64,000 bases of DNA from Loxodes magnus (GCA_946699065.1 CAMPDV010000265.1:310001-374000), one strand, 5' to 3'. Positions 40,124-52,481 are shown, numbered from the stretch's first letter. A program made the numbers and translations. The notes: generated by a model not told the origin, from the letters alone.

Positions 40124-40509
40124 TTATAAGTTTTAAGCAAGTACTTTCAATAAACTAAATATCAGAAATAATTATACATTTAATTTTTTATAATAGTTAC
40201 TTATTATTTTGCACTATTATATTGATCTATCTAAAAACTAAACTAGATTTGTATATTCACTAATTTACTAGTTAAATAAACTTTTAAATTATAGTTAACT
40301 AAATTTATATTATATATGGTAAATATATCATAAGATTAATTAACTAGGATTATTAGGTAGAAAGTATAATGCTAGAATATATATATTTAAATAGAATAAT
40401 ATCTTACTGTAGGGCTGTTTTTATTTAAGGGAATTAATGGGCAATAAAAATATTATATATATTTACCTTCTTTATATTTATAAATATTTTTAAATTGGTT
40501 TATAGCATA
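40124..40509. other. Upstream flank of the kinase-WD40 gene
   Basis: AT-rich; should contain the promoter, but no specific signal is visible. Confidence 0.4.
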
Positions 40510-41335
40510 AAATAAGATGGATCAAACATTCGCCTTTTGAAAAAATAAATAAGAAATGCTAAGAAAAAAGCTGCTTAGGAGATAAGTAAATGGGAAAAAT
40601 AGGAATCAGAGTCAAGCTTATCTTCGTAAGGTAAAGTTGATACCAGTATAGTTGAATTCAGTAAGCAGAAATAGTAGTTTATGGAGAAATATAAGAGAAG
40701 ATTGAGAAAATGTATGAGACAATATCTTGTTATGAAGAGATTATCTTCAATTAAAATGAACAAATACGAGAATTAATGAATTGCATAGATGATTAAAATA
40801 ACGAACTCATCATACTAAAGAATTATCTCATTGAAAGCAAATTGGTAATGGAAGAATAACTCTGAAAGCAGTCATAACAAAATTTAAAATATTCTTAAAA
40901 GAATGAAATCGAAAAAGCATCATTAAAACTTTAAAAGGAATTAAATTCACGAAAAAAATCTGATACTAATAATTTTATTTAAAGACTAGAAAAAATAGAA
41001 ATCAAGCTATTTAACAAAAGTCCAAAACACTGTCAACAACAACAAAAAACTACCGATATTGTCGCTCAAGTTTTCGCTTACTAAGAAACTGCTGTTATGG
41101 AAATAAATAAATGAAAATAATAAAAACGGAAATGAAGTTAATTAAGCAAGTTATGGATAACCCAAGCATGCTTATATAAATAAAAATTCTTTGTAAAAAT
41201 TCTTGAAACTTAATAATGATAACCTTCCATTTGTAAAAAAGGTCATTGTATATCAAAGTAAAAAAAATGGAGGAATGAAACTAGCTAGAATTCCGGGAAG
41301 CTCTAAAACACTTAAAATTTAGTCTATATATATAA
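40510..41335 (+). mobile_element. CCHC coiled-coil element, family D copy 2
   Basis: ATG at 40517. Coiled coil with QIRELMNCIDDQNNELIIL (compare RIRELMNNIEDQNNELLIL at 58438), then a degraded zinc knuckle near 41055-41095 and the C-terminal motif KNGGMKLARIPGSSKTLKIQ. The end TCTAAAACACTTAAAATTTAG matches the 3' end of copy 3. Broken, a few breaks. No enzyme. Confidence 0.65.
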
Positions 41336-41415
41336 TTGATAATTCATTTAAAATATTTTTTAAATAAGAAAAGTACAATTAAAACTAATTTTAACTAAAT
41401 CTATTAATATAAAAA

Positions 41416-42590
41416 ATGAAAATATCAGGATAAATTTTTTTGCTCCCAAAATAGAGTAAGAGGCATCCACAAGTCTCTAAGATTAGGAAAAAGCAGGCAC
41501 CATTATGAAAAGCAAATCATAGCTTATCTGCTTTGTTGTGATGAATTCCGATAATTTTTGCTATAAATATATTTTTTGCCTTTTTATTGGCTTCTCTTTA
41601 GAGGTTGAATTCCCAAATTGGTGGTGATCTTTTTCTGAAACTTAAGTAAGAGATATAGAAGCTAAGGATAGATAATAAGAAGCTAATGGAAAAATTAGAA
41701 CTGCCGGAGTAAGTTAACTTAAGATTAATCTCATAGGAGTGAGAATAAAAAACCTTCTGCAATATATAATAGAATAGGAGCAGTTATTCCTAAAATAAGA
41801 AAATAATTAAAAAAATAAATTAATACAGCTAGCATAACTAAATATAGCACCAAAGGAAATGATAAGAGGAACCAAATTTAAAGTTATTATTTTGGCTAAT
41901 TTATTATTTTGAGAGATGAAGTGCTTTTTATATTTTCCAAAGAGATGAAGCTTCGATATGGACACTTTTGGAGTCTAATCTTAGAAGTGTCTTTAATGGA
42001 TTGCAGAGTCGATGTAACTTAAGACTGCCTAAAGACTGTATAGAGAAAAATAAACCCTCAAGTATAGTATTTTGTGAGGATATTGTGGTTTGCACTTATT
42101 GACTTCTAAAATTCCAAAATTTCTAAGTTTTTTAGCATACTTAATATTATCATAAATTCAGTTTCAATACAGTTAGCAGAAAAGCAACTGTGGTTACGAT
42201 AGTAAATTAATTAGAGTGCCAAAAAATAATTCTAATTAAATAAAAGAAGAAATACTTAAAAATAAATTTGAAAATATACTTTTATTGCTATTCTTAAATG
42301 CATCACGGAGAAAATTTAGGCACTTTCTAAACTTTAAATAGGGATATTGAAAGTCTTAATAAATGAGGTATGAACAGCGAAGTTAAAAAGAGAAAAAAAT
42401 AGACATGAATACAATAGGAATATTTAAAGGAAAAAGAGCACTAAAGCTAATGAAAGAATTATAGACCACAAAAAATAGCAAGCAAGACAAAGAAGAGGAA
42501 TTAAGGAACTTTAAAACTTCTATTTTAAGTATCTGTAGAAATCTGAAAGTAGGCTTGAAAGAGTTTCAAAATCCTTCAAAAAAATTATTA
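41416..42590 (+). CDS. Unknown protein with one membrane segment; possibly element-borne
   Basis: ATG at 41416 in an A-rich context, about 390 codons. Basic N-terminus, a hydrophobic segment (ALLWWIPIIFAINIFFAFLL, about residue 44-63), a charged coiled coil (LKLKQEIQKLRIDNKKLMEK), a mixed domain with several Cys (DCIEKNKPSSIVFCEDIVVC), and a strongly basic C-terminus. I do not recognise it. The frame is coherent throughout and uses TGA where Trp is plausible. The end AGAGTTTCAAAATCCTTC followed by (ATT)n at about 42580 resembles the 3' end of neighbouring retroelements, so it may be an unusual member of that set. Confidence 0.45.
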
Positions 42591-43249
42591 TTAAACTTTT
42601 CATAAATCTATAAATTTATAAATCTTTAATTGATTATATTTAAATTTATTTAAATTTAGCTAAAAAAGTTTTGTGATATCTTTCCATTGATGAAATTTCT
42701 TCCTTCAATTAAAGATGCTATAATTTTATTTAAAAATTTTCCAACTCAGATGCTTTCATCTTCATCATCTTCAGTTAGAACATCTACGTCATCAGTTTAT
42801 TCTTCTAATCTCCACTTGCTCGTCTATTTCTTCTAACTCTTCTAATTTATTGTTATTTGCATTTACTACTATTCAAACTGCAATAAGCATTAAGCTTAAT
42901 ATTTAAATATTTTTTAATTTTCCTTTAATAATTCTAAATTAGCTATACAATTTATATTATTTCTTTTAAATATAAACTTATTTTAATTTCAATAAATTAA
43001 GAATAAAAGTTTATTATATTAGCTAACAAAGGTATTTTAAATACTTTTATTAGATTTGTAAAATATTAATTTATTAGTAATTTTAAGAATCTTATATAAG
43101 ATATAGTTTAATATATTAACTTTAATTGTAAATTTCTCAGATTCATATAATATAATTATTTTAGAAAAATTTAACAAAGATATTTTTAAATATAAAAATA
43201 GACTATTTTGTATTTTACTTTGTGTTATAATTAATTTATTGCTGTTATA
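42591..43249. other. Gap with an acidic coding-like fragment on the minus strand
   Basis: About 42640-42860 (minus) reads as an acidic helix-rich stretch with LEELEEIDEQVEI and LTEDDEDES phrases. It may be a piece of another coiled-coil element, but it has no knuckle or start. The remainder is AT-rich. Confidence 0.3.
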
Positions 43250-43990
43250 ATGTATATTATTAAATGGATACTAAGAAATAACAGACCTCTCCATCAAAGT
43301 CTAATAACTCGTAGTAAGATGTTGCCACGATATTTTCCTTCTTTAAATGGAGAATAAATAATTAAAAAAAAGATTGATCTTTTTAGCGAATTTTAGATTT
43401 GATAAGCTCTATGGAAATTTAAAAATCTGAAAACTCACAAGATAGGGATGAGATATAATCCCCATTGTAGCAATTATAAGGGAGAATTTTATAGACAGAA
43501 TAGATTATAAAGAAAAACTAAAATATTAAAAACTATAAGCTAGAAAAAACCCAATTTCACGACAATTTTGTCAAAATAGAGAATTACCTTAAACAAAAGC
43601 TATTCCTTACTGAAGAATAAAGATATGTTACTAATGCAGGCGTGCAGGAAATAAAGTACGAAATTGCTACCAATTAAAGGAAAAAGAAAAGAGAGTAATA
43701 GAAAATTAATGGAAAAATACTTTTTAAATATATTGCACTCATGAAAGTTTACTTTATAGGAAAAAATATTTCAAGCAAATAAAAAACTCCCGATATTTAA
43801 AAGTAATTAATGAGTTTAATAAAAATGGACTGGAATTTAACTTATATAAAATCATGAAAATAAATGTCAAAATTATCAAGACTCATGACAGAGAAGATCT
43901 TAACAAGTTTGAGGTGAATAAATTTTTAATACTAGGCTTTTTAGTCGTAGTATCCTATTATAGTAGTTGCCAAGTTAATTAATAATAATA
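43250..43990 (+). mobile_element. CCHC coiled-coil element
   Basis: ATG at 43263 (MDTKKQQ; compare MVSKKQQ at 14112 and MASKKQQ at 44652). Gln-rich coiled coil, a zinc knuckle with Asn in the His position at 43626-43667 (CYQCRRAGNKVRNC), and the C-terminal motif VKIIKTHDREDLNKFEV. It ends in an ATA/ATT-rich tail. Broken, about one or two breaks. Confidence 0.65.
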
Positions 43991-44313
43991 ATTATTTGTA
44001 CTAATATATTTTTAAATTGTAAAATATCAAAGCTTTTAATTTTAATTGATTAAAAATTAAATCATTCTTATATATTCTATAATCATTTTAATTTTTGCCT
44101 TATATTGAAAAATTGAGTCTTAATCCTTCTAACTTAGTAAGGCAAATCATTTCTTTTATAAAATCCGGAAAATAATTTAGAACAGGATAAGCAAAGAAAA
44201 TTTAATTATATTAGCTTTTAATCCTTTACATTACAAAATTAATTTTTTTAAATAATATAAATCTAAATTCAAAAGTCTAATGTAAACTAATTTTATAACA
44301 AATAACATAATTT

Positions 44314-44331
44314 ATTAAAATAAAATGGCTT
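44314..44331 (+). repeat. Target-site duplication, left copy (18 bp)
   Basis: ATTAAAATAAAATGGCTT occurs here and, exactly, at 44641-44658, directly on each side of the type C repeat. The right copy contains the start codon of the coiled-coil element at 44652, so the insertion hit the leader and duplicated the start. Confidence 0.9.
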
Positions 44332-44640
44332 ATAATTAAAAAGATGGTGGGAGCTGAGATTGGCCTTCTGAATCGTACTTTTTGGTTTTATGGCTAGGAA
44401 CAAGTTCCTTTCCTGTCGCTGAGAAAGTCCCTGGTTAAAGTCACCCTTTGTAAGAGAACGCCTTCCTTTTGATTATCCACTCCTGGAAGGGGATTGAAAC
44501 CTGGCTGCCCATAGCGATGAAGCTCCTGGCAGCTGCTTTTCGAAAGCAACAGGATATCCCCGTTATCCCATGAAGGGAGTGTTGGGGTCGTTAAACTGCA
44601 AAAAGTTGCAGTCCAAAACTCTTTAAGTTAAAATTAATTA
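44332..44640 (+). repeat. SINE-like repeat type C, copy 2
   Basis: About 309 bp from AAAAAGATGGTGGGAGCTGAG to CCAAAACTCTTTAAGTTAAAATTAATTAATT, bounded by exact 18-bp direct repeats. Very similar to the inverted copy at 46738-47035. Exact duplications mean a recent target-primed insertion. On the complementary strand GGTTTCAATCCCC resembles a Pol III B box, but the reading direction does not fit the tail, so I do not call a promoter. Confidence 0.85.
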
Positions 44641-45510
44641 ATTAAAATAAAATGGCTTCAAAGAAATAACAGAACTTTTAACAAAACATTTAAACAGGAA
44701 AATTCTCTAAAAAATAAAAAAACGAAATAATTACAATGAGTGAAAGTGAAAAATATGATTTATATGACGAACATTAATCACTTGGAAATCCATAAGTAAA
44801 AAAACTTCCGACACAAACTCAAATAGAAATATTATCTAAGTCATTAAAGAAGTTTATACTAAAAAATAGATACCTCACTGATAAAATAGAAAAATTAGAA
44901 AAACTAATAACGTCTTTACTTGAGAAACAATATTAATAATCATAAGAAATAGAAAACAAATTGGAACAAATAATTTTTTAAATTTAATAATAAATTCAGG
45001 TAACGCCATTTTATTTTTAGCAGAATTAATCAGATCCTATGGAAATAGAAAATGAAGCCTCAAATTAAAATAAACAGTAAACGTTTATTTAAAATAAGTA
45101 GTAAATTTAAATTAAATAAGTGCTACAGGAATAATAGTTTAAAAGAAGAATAAAATGCTACGTGTGCAATAAATAACACCAATGAAAATACTGCTACTAA
45201 CTAAGCGAAATTTAAAGAAAGAATAAATAAGATGCTTTTAAAAAACTATTTAGGATATATCCAGCCTAAAGCGGAAAAATTTATAGAAGAAAATTCTTTA
45301 ATTCAAATCTTAATCCTTGGAGAAATAAATAGGAACGCTATATGCAAGATAAGAACTATTCAGAATATTAAAGGATGGTGCACTAATGAAGTGTTACACC
45401 GCTTAACTAAGCCCAGTAAAAATTTATGACAAACTGGTGAAGACAAGCTGATAGAATAGGTCAGATGGTTGACTACTATGATTTTAACAAATCTTTTTAA
45501 CTTTTAAAGA
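44641..45510 (+). mobile_element. CCHC coiled-coil element, looks whole
   Basis: From ATG at 44652 one frame carries the complete layout: MASKKQQ N-terminus, a coiled coil with IEKLEKLITSLLEKQ, the SDPMEIENE motif, a zinc knuckle at 45156-45194 (CYVCNKQHQWKYC), then a Gln/Tyr-rich C-terminal part reaching VDYYDFNKSF. It could be a whole copy. No enzyme domain. Its leader was the target of the type C repeat just upstream. Confidence 0.7.
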
Positions 45511-45539
45511 GATTTCACCTTTTTGTGGTTAATCACAAA

Positions 45540-45760
45540 ATTAGAGTTTGTAAAATTTTTTACTTATCAGAAATCTTCGATGTCATTTTTATCTGGTTTT
45601 TCCGAATCGTAAATTCTTACAAATCGCCTATTTTTGTCCTCTTGCTACTGCTTGGAAATCAAATCCTACTTATTAACTCTCAAATTGTCTCAGTGCATGT
45701 GTAATTTTTGGAGCTTCTACATAAAGTTAACAATAAAATAATAACATTAATTGAATCATT
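45540..45760 (-). mobile_element. 3' fragment of a coiled-coil element
   Basis: The minus strand reads APKITHALRQFE, VGFDFQAVARGQ and RRFVRIYDSEKPD, closely matching the 3' part of the plus-strand element at about 15590-15730. The N-terminal half and knuckle are absent, as expected of a 5'-truncated retrocopy. Confidence 0.65.
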
Positions 45761-45839
45761 TAATTTTATAACTATAGTATTAGGCTATTATAGGTAGTGT
45801 TTCTTTTATTACTTTAAATAAATTTTTAATAAATTTTTA

Positions 45840-46720
45840 TTAAAAAATGTCTGACTTCAGAAAATAATAATTTGTCACCCTAAGAAGAATCTCGGAACGC
45901 AGCAGAATTAGAGGGGGCTAAAAAACTGAGGAAAGGACCTACGATGCAATATCGCTTACCTCGAAGGAGAAATATAGAAAATAGACGAAGTACGCCTTAC
46001 ACAAAGATGTCTCGGAATTCAATCCTTCTGGACAGAAAGACATGAAACAGATCATCGAAGTTGCATTAAGCGTTCAGGAAGATGCTAAAAAACTCGGAAA
46101 GAAGAACCTCAAGCTGATGGAGCTAATAAACAATGATCTCCAAGATGCTATGGGCTAGAGAATAGCTAACTAGGAGAGGGAGGTAGCCGCCTTAAGAAAT
46201 TACCAGCTATATAATTCAGCTAGAAAAACTCTTATTAGAAGAAATTTAGAAACAGAGTCAAAAGACTGAATCCGATTTTTAGGCAAAAGTGGCAAAGTCT
46301 AAACAAACAGTTTCTTTAGTATAACAAAAATGGAATTAGAAAAATCTGAAGTAAAATAAATTAAAGCATAAAAAATTCCTAAAAAGAAGGAAAATTGCTA
46401 TTATTGTCGTAAGGTAAGAAATATATAAGCAATTTTGTAATTTGTAAAATTAAAAAAAAAAGATATAATAAAAAATTTAAGCAAGAACAAGAAAAATTAT
46501 ATTGCAATTCGGTTGGAGAAATATACAAAAGAAAAATAACTAAAGAAACAATGAGATTGTTATTAAAAAAACCCGAAAGCAGAAGATGATAAGAACTAAT
46601 ACAAATGAGTATGAAGTCAGATTTAAAAACTTTATTTAAGCTAAAGAAGATATGTGATGATAATGAATTTTAATAAATATATAAATATAGTTTTTATTAA
46701 ATGTATAAATTAATAATTTT
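45840..46720 (+). mobile_element. CCHC coiled-coil element, family E copy 2
   Basis: ATG at 45847, SEFNPSGQKDMKQIIEVAL (compare EFNPSGQ...EQLIKVVLNL at 21345-22320), a long coiled coil rich in Arg/Glu, KMELEK in place of the PMEIE motif, and the first half of a zinc knuckle (CYYCRK, about 46390). The GC content of the first 350 bp is higher than the surroundings. The 3' half is decayed. Confidence 0.65.
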
Positions 46721-46737
46721 ATAATATTAATAAATTT

Positions 46738-47035
46738 TAACTTAAAGAGTTTTAGACTGCAACTTTTTGCAGTTTAACGACCCCAACACTCCCTTCATGG
46801 GATAACGGGGATATCCTGTTGCTTTCGAAAAGCAGCTGCCAGGAGCTTCATCGCTATGGGCAGCCAGGTTTCAATCCCCTTCCGGGATTGATAATCAAAA
46901 GGAAGGCGTTCTCTTACAAAGGTTGACTTTGACCAGGGACTTTCTCAGCGACAGGAAAGGAACTTGTTCCTAGCCATAAAACCAGAAAGTATGATTTAGA
47001 AGGCCAATCTCAACTCCCACCATCTTTTTAATTTA
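46738..47035 (-). repeat. SINE-like repeat type C, copy 3
   Basis: Inverted relative to copy 2 and nearly identical to it. Flanks at both ends contain ATAATATT phrases, but no clean target-site duplication is visible. Copies 2 and 3 bracket a 2.7-kb block like terminal inverted repeats (see rejected items). Confidence 0.82.
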
Positions 47036-47375
47036 ATATAATAATATTTTCATTAATATTAATATTTCTTAAATTTATATATAAAAATCTCTTTCTTATA
47101 ACATCCTTTATTTTTAAATCTGCTTAGTAATATTGCTGTACCATAAACTTTGCATTTTACTCAATGTAGCATTTTAATAGAAATATCGCTTAACTGAGTA
47201 GATTTGAAAAATTAAAAGAAGATTTATTAGAAGTTTCTCTTTTCAAAATTAATAGAAGTGTGCTATATTTTAATTTAAATGATTGAAGCTATTCTACTAT
47301 ATTTTTATTTATAAGATGATGAAAGATAAGAAGCATTAATAGGTTTAAATTTTATTCTATATAAAGTTAAAATTT
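47036..47375. other. 3' flank of the RING gene
   Basis: AT-rich; in-frame TAA codons follow the assigned TGA within a few codons. Nothing else seen. Confidence 0.4.
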
Positions 47376-50300
47376 TCAAACATAAAATCCTTTTGCATTA
47401 TTTATTTTATTCAGATCACAATTTCCTGAATGATGTAACTCCATACATAAGTTGCAATAAGTAAGCTAGTCTTTAGAACAAAGAGGAACTCCAACATAGC
47501 CATTAGCTACTAAAGCATTAAATTCACACTTAACACATTTTTTAGGTTGTTCTTTGTAATTTGATTATACTTAAGGAGGTTTTCCCTCTTAATTTATTTA
47601 TTGATTCTATTCCCTTTAATTCCTATTTTGATATACCCATTAAAAGGCTTCCTTATTTAATAACTATTTTAAAATTTCATCATCTATTGGTTAGAAACAT
47701 TTTATACATGACAAATCTTATTTAGATATTTTGCCTTAACTTTATTAATTCTGAAGATGCTAATTTAAGCATTCTCTACAACATAAATGATTACAACTTA
47801 AAACTACATTAAGCTAGTCTATTCTTTAGCATTTTATACATTATAAAATCATTTAATTTTGATTATAAATATTAATATTTTATTCTTTTTGATAAGTTTG
47901 TAATTAGTTTTATTATTACTATATTTCCTAACTTTTAATATCCATTTTTGGAGGTCCTTATTGATATATCTGATTGCCTCCTATATTTTAATATTATTTT
48001 TATGCTTCAACCTATTTTATTTATAACAACGGCTCAGAAATAAACTTTTATCCTTAATTTTGAGTTTTATAAAGTTCTGAAATAAGTTAATCTTTTCTCT
48101 AATTTTCACTTTAATAATTTTTTATCTATTTTGCAAAGTCTTATTTTTCATACTCAAGTTAGTTAACTTATGTTTCCAAAGTTTTTATTCTATTTAACAT
48201 TTGCTAATTTTGCATAATGTTTTCTTAAATTTATTAGTTTAAATTTTAAATTTTAAAATCATATTCTAACTGTATTTTCTATTAGTCATTTTAATTTTTA
48301 TCTATAAAGCCTTTCATATTGAACATTTAATTATTTAACTTTTCCATTTCTTAGACTTTTTATTAAACTACAGTAATAGATTGCTAATTTTATTTTTCTA
48401 AATTTTGAATATAAGCTTGCATTTAGCTTATTTAGTTCTAATTACCTTCATTTTTTGCTATGAAATTTTAGAGATCGTTTAACTGATTTTCTTTACTTTA
48501 TAGATAGTCTTCATATTATTTTTTAATTAGCTAAATTAGATTTTTTTAATTTTCCACTTCTTCTTATTTTAATTTCAAATCCTAACTATGCTTCAATTCT
48601 TTGTTTTGATAATCTTAAAGAATTGACTGATTTTCTTTTACCTATCTTTAAGCTTAATTTAAATTAAACTTTGATTCTTTTATTTCTTTTTCATTTTCGA
48701 TATTTTATTGCCTAAGCAATTAAATTTAATTTCTTAGTTCCTTCAAATTTTAATTTAATGTTTAAATAAGTTCATTTTTTTCTTTTAGCTAATTTTGCAA
48801 AGTTTTTGGTTCTTAATCTTTTAGCAAAATTTATTAATTTAGATTAAAAATTTAATCCTATAAATATAATACTTATTTTGATAAACTCGAGTTTTAGTTT
48901 TATAAATTCTTATTCTATAGCTCTATTTATTTTAAAGAAGTTTGACCATTTATAAACTCTGATTCTTTAGATTAATAGGATATTGCTTATTAATTAATTT
49001 TTAATTATTATTTAAGTTCTTAGATTGTTTTTTCTGTTTATTATTTTTCCAGATTTGACTAATTTAATTACAATTGTAATTCTGAAATTTAGGCTTCTAA
49101 ATTAATTACTTAATTATGCTTGATTTATCCTGCTTTTTGCAATTCATTTAATTATTTGTTATATTCTTAGTCCTTTTGTTAAAATTATTATTACTGAGAC
49201 GAAAGTTAATTTTAAGCAATAAATTAAGTTTATTGAATTTTTTGTAATAAATTATCGTTCTAACTTTTAAGCTAATTTAGATTTTGAGCATCTAATTATT
49301 TTTAATTTTCAAGTTAAGAAATATTAAAAGTTAAAGTTTGTATCTACTTGTTTAATTCTTCAATGTCTGATTTACTTTAATTGCTTAAAAATTATATTTA
49401 AACTTCATGCTCTATAATTTATTCCTTTTTTTAGGATAAAGTTTGCTCCATTTATTATATTAATTCCTGTGAGTTCAAATTTTCACTCTAGTTAGTTAAA
49501 TTTATTTATTATTCAAGCTCTTAGTTTAATATGTTCTTTATGCCTTCTTTCAAATTGAAATAGATCTATTCTGTTTCCTTTAATTATTCAAACTAAGGTT
49601 TCATTATTAAGTATTATTTTTAAATCTAATGAAGTTAAGAATCTTATTCTTTCGATATTAACCTTTCTTATTATTCTTTTTCCTTTTATAACATTGCCTA
49701 TTTTAAATTCTCGTTCTCATTTTGATATTATACCAGAATTCTTTGCAACTCTTATAAGATTTATGAATCGTCAATACTTTATTGAGGATACAAATTAATT
49801 TAAGAGTTACTAGATGATTGCTCTAGTAAAGTTTTTTTAATATCTTAAATAATTTAGTTTTATTACTATAAACTAGCTTCGTAGTTATTTCTTTGCTATA
49901 AGAAATCATTTATCTATTACTAATGGATTTAACACTAATCTTTTCCTTATCTGAAATTCTGTAATTAATCTTAATATCTCTGTCTTTCCTCTTAAAGTTA
50001 TTACAGTAACTTTTAATTATTATCTCATAAATCATTTTATTTCTATTATGTTTGCTTTTTTTATTTTGTTAATTTCTAAATTTACGCGTTAAGTTCTAGA
50101 ATTTAGTATTCTTAGTTATATTTTTCTTTTTATGACTATGAAAATTTTTAACTTCAACTTTATATTTCAACTTAATGCTAATTTTAAAGAGTTTTAGTAT
50201 TTTCCTACATTTCATTAATCTATTCTTCATATTAACTTCTAATCTAATTTATTTCTTAATTATGCTTCAATTACATCTGAGTCACTTAGTGCAAATAAAC

Positions 50301-50798
50301 AGAGTTTTCTTAATAAGTTTACTTTCCATGCTTATCTTTTTCTTCTTAGAGCTGATTTTATAGCTGCGCTAACTAGATATTTAATCCCTAACTTTTTTGA
50401 TCTAATTCTATCTTTTAGTTGACAAATAAAATTGAAAGGTTATATAAATACTCCTATAGCTATTCTTTGCTAGCTTATGAAGATAATAGCTATATCTATG
50501 CTTATAAGTTTTATAAGTTTTATTATTAGACTATTTAATTTATCTGATTATATTGCTAGTTTCCCTATTAAACGAAATATCTATTGAGATCTTACGCTTA
50601 TTACGCATTAACTTTAGTGAAGTGTCTTAATTAGCACTGCAAATTTTCTAAATCTCTTCCAGTTAGCTTAGAATGGATAAAAGCACTTAATCACATTTAT
50701 CTTCAATGCATAGCACAGAAATTATGTCCACATTAAAAGATAATAACAGGCTATATTTTATTTTAATTGCAACCTTCAAAGTCGCAGTTGGCTTACAT
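47376..50798 (-). CDS. Zinc-finger / coiled-coil / RING-finger protein, likely E3 ubiquitin ligase
   Basis: One uninterrupted frame of 1141 codons from ATG 50798 to TGA 47376; the length divides by three and both ends translate sensibly. N-terminal zinc-binding motif (C-x4-C...CGHNFCAMH, residues 5-31), then more than 900 residues of Gln-rich coiled coil. Then a RING-HC finger (about 986-1045: CIKCQ...SCNHLCCREC...CIKC, spacing C-x2-C-x11-C-x-H-x2-C-x2-C). Then a second zinc module (about 1085-1130: CVKC...YCNLCMELHHSGNC) like a B-box or IBR domain. Gln is mostly TAA/TAG; TGA codes Trp at several internal places. RING-HC fingers recruit E2 enzymes, so ligase activity is likely; the target and the role of the long coil (scaffold, cytoskeleton) are unknown. 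The final TGA is followed by TAA codons, so the exact end is open. Confidence 0.92.
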
Positions 50799-52055
50799 TT
50801 ATAATAAATAAGCAAATTTAATCTTAAATATAGATTTATATTGTAATTTTAAGTTTTTATAAATAAATTAAGTTAAAGCAAATTTATTAAATTAAACTAA
50901 ATAAATTTAAAAGTTAATTAATTAGAGTTGCATAATTATATTGTAATTGTTAGATGTAAATAAGAATATCCCTTGGATTAATTATTGTAGCCTTTGGTTT
51001 TATTTATAAGAATTTATCTTATCACTATAAAGACATAGAAATAATATACTCTTGTTTAGGTGAGAATATTTTGCTTAGTTCATTAATTTCTTGTCATTTA
51101 TTACCTTAAAAGTAAAAATTATTAGAATTTAAAAGCATTTAGAGTTCTCTATTTAAGCTTAGCTTTATAAAGGATTTAAGAAAGGCATTATTATACTAGT
51201 TATTCATGCTAAGCGAAACTAAACTTTTTTATTTTTTATTTTTTATAAAAACTATTTTAATATTTTCCTTCTAATTATTTGCTTATTTTTCAAGAAATTT
51301 CATCATAATTATTTCAGATAGCTTTTCTCTTCACTCTGAATATTGCTTTTCTTTTATCTTTATTCAATTATATCTTTTTGAGGTTAAAATATAAATAATA
51401 GCTCTAAATAAACAATTTCTATACCTCTAATTCCTTTAAGCATAATAAATGAAGTTCAAAGACTAGGATTGAATATTTTTTTTTAATCTAAGATTTAAAA
51501 ATCAGCTTTTATATTCCTTCTTTCGTTATCAAGTTCATCTATAACTTACTTTTTTGAATCAGTTTATCTTAAATAGAATGTGATTAAAATTCCTAGCTTT
51601 CAAATATAAAAAATTATAGAAATTTTCTTCTTGTAACCACTGAAAAATTTAGGAGACATAAAGATTTATTGATACTCCTATTTATCCCTAAAGCATAAAC
51701 TATTTAGTATCAAACTATTATACTTTAAGGAATAAAATAGTTTTAAAGTGATGCTTTATTATGATAGACTAAAATACATTCTTTATGATTAATAAGCTTA
51801 AAATGATATTAAGCTCCTTACAGCTCTTAATGAAAACTATTTATTTTATCTAAATCTAATAAAGCATTAGATTATAAAAGATTAACAATAGTTTAAATCA
51901 TTTATAGCTATAAAGGAATAAAGTATTTAGTTTCTAAAATATTAGACTTATATTAGTTAAACTTAGTTTTAGTCATTAAAGCTAAGGAAAAAAGTAAAAT
52001 CTTAGATTTATTAATTAACAATTAAAGCATATAATAAAAGGAAAATTTGATATAT
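50799..52055. other. Intergenic, no gene recognised
   Basis: AT-rich region between the RING gene and the weak ORF at 52056. The part next to 50798 should hold the RING gene promoter. Confidence 0.4.
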
Positions 52056-52481
52056 ATGATAGATTTAAATTACGAAGAATTAAATCTTAATAAGCAAGAA
52101 GATATAATTTTGTTAGAAATAGCAGCATAAAAAATAATATCCTCAAATTATACAGTGAGGATTTCTACAAAAAGGTTAAGATATAAACGTTAGAATAAAA
52201 AGAATTTAGAAAATATAAAGATTTATATATTTATAAAAGAAGTAAAGTAAAGATAAAGTTATAATAGTTTTTATATAGTCATTTAAAAATTATCAATAAA
52301 ACAACTATTTCAGAAAATATTAAAGCATAAACGCTCCAATCAACTATAACTTTACATTTCGAAAGATCCAGATAAAATCACTAGGTTATTTCATAACGTA
52401 AAAATCTCAAAAAACAAGATTAATTATATTTATTTATTACTAGATGAGTATATTTAAGAAGATTCAACTATTTATAACTAA
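52056..52481 (+). CDS. Hypothetical small protein (weak)
   Basis: ATG at 52056, about 141 codons to a TAA at 52479; the frame could continue to about 52900. Residue pattern is helix-like with LNYEELNLNKQEDIILLEIA and SKDPDKITRLFHNV phrases. No family recognised, no paralog in the window. Because frames stay open under this code, this rests only on composition. Confidence 0.25.

Noticed and set aside
44332-47035. DNA transposon with 300-bp terminal inverted repeats
   Set aside because: The two inverted repeats are type C SINE-like copies also present singly at 17393 and 53536. The left one has its own 18-bp target duplication, and the DNA between holds three unrelated element pieces without a transposase.
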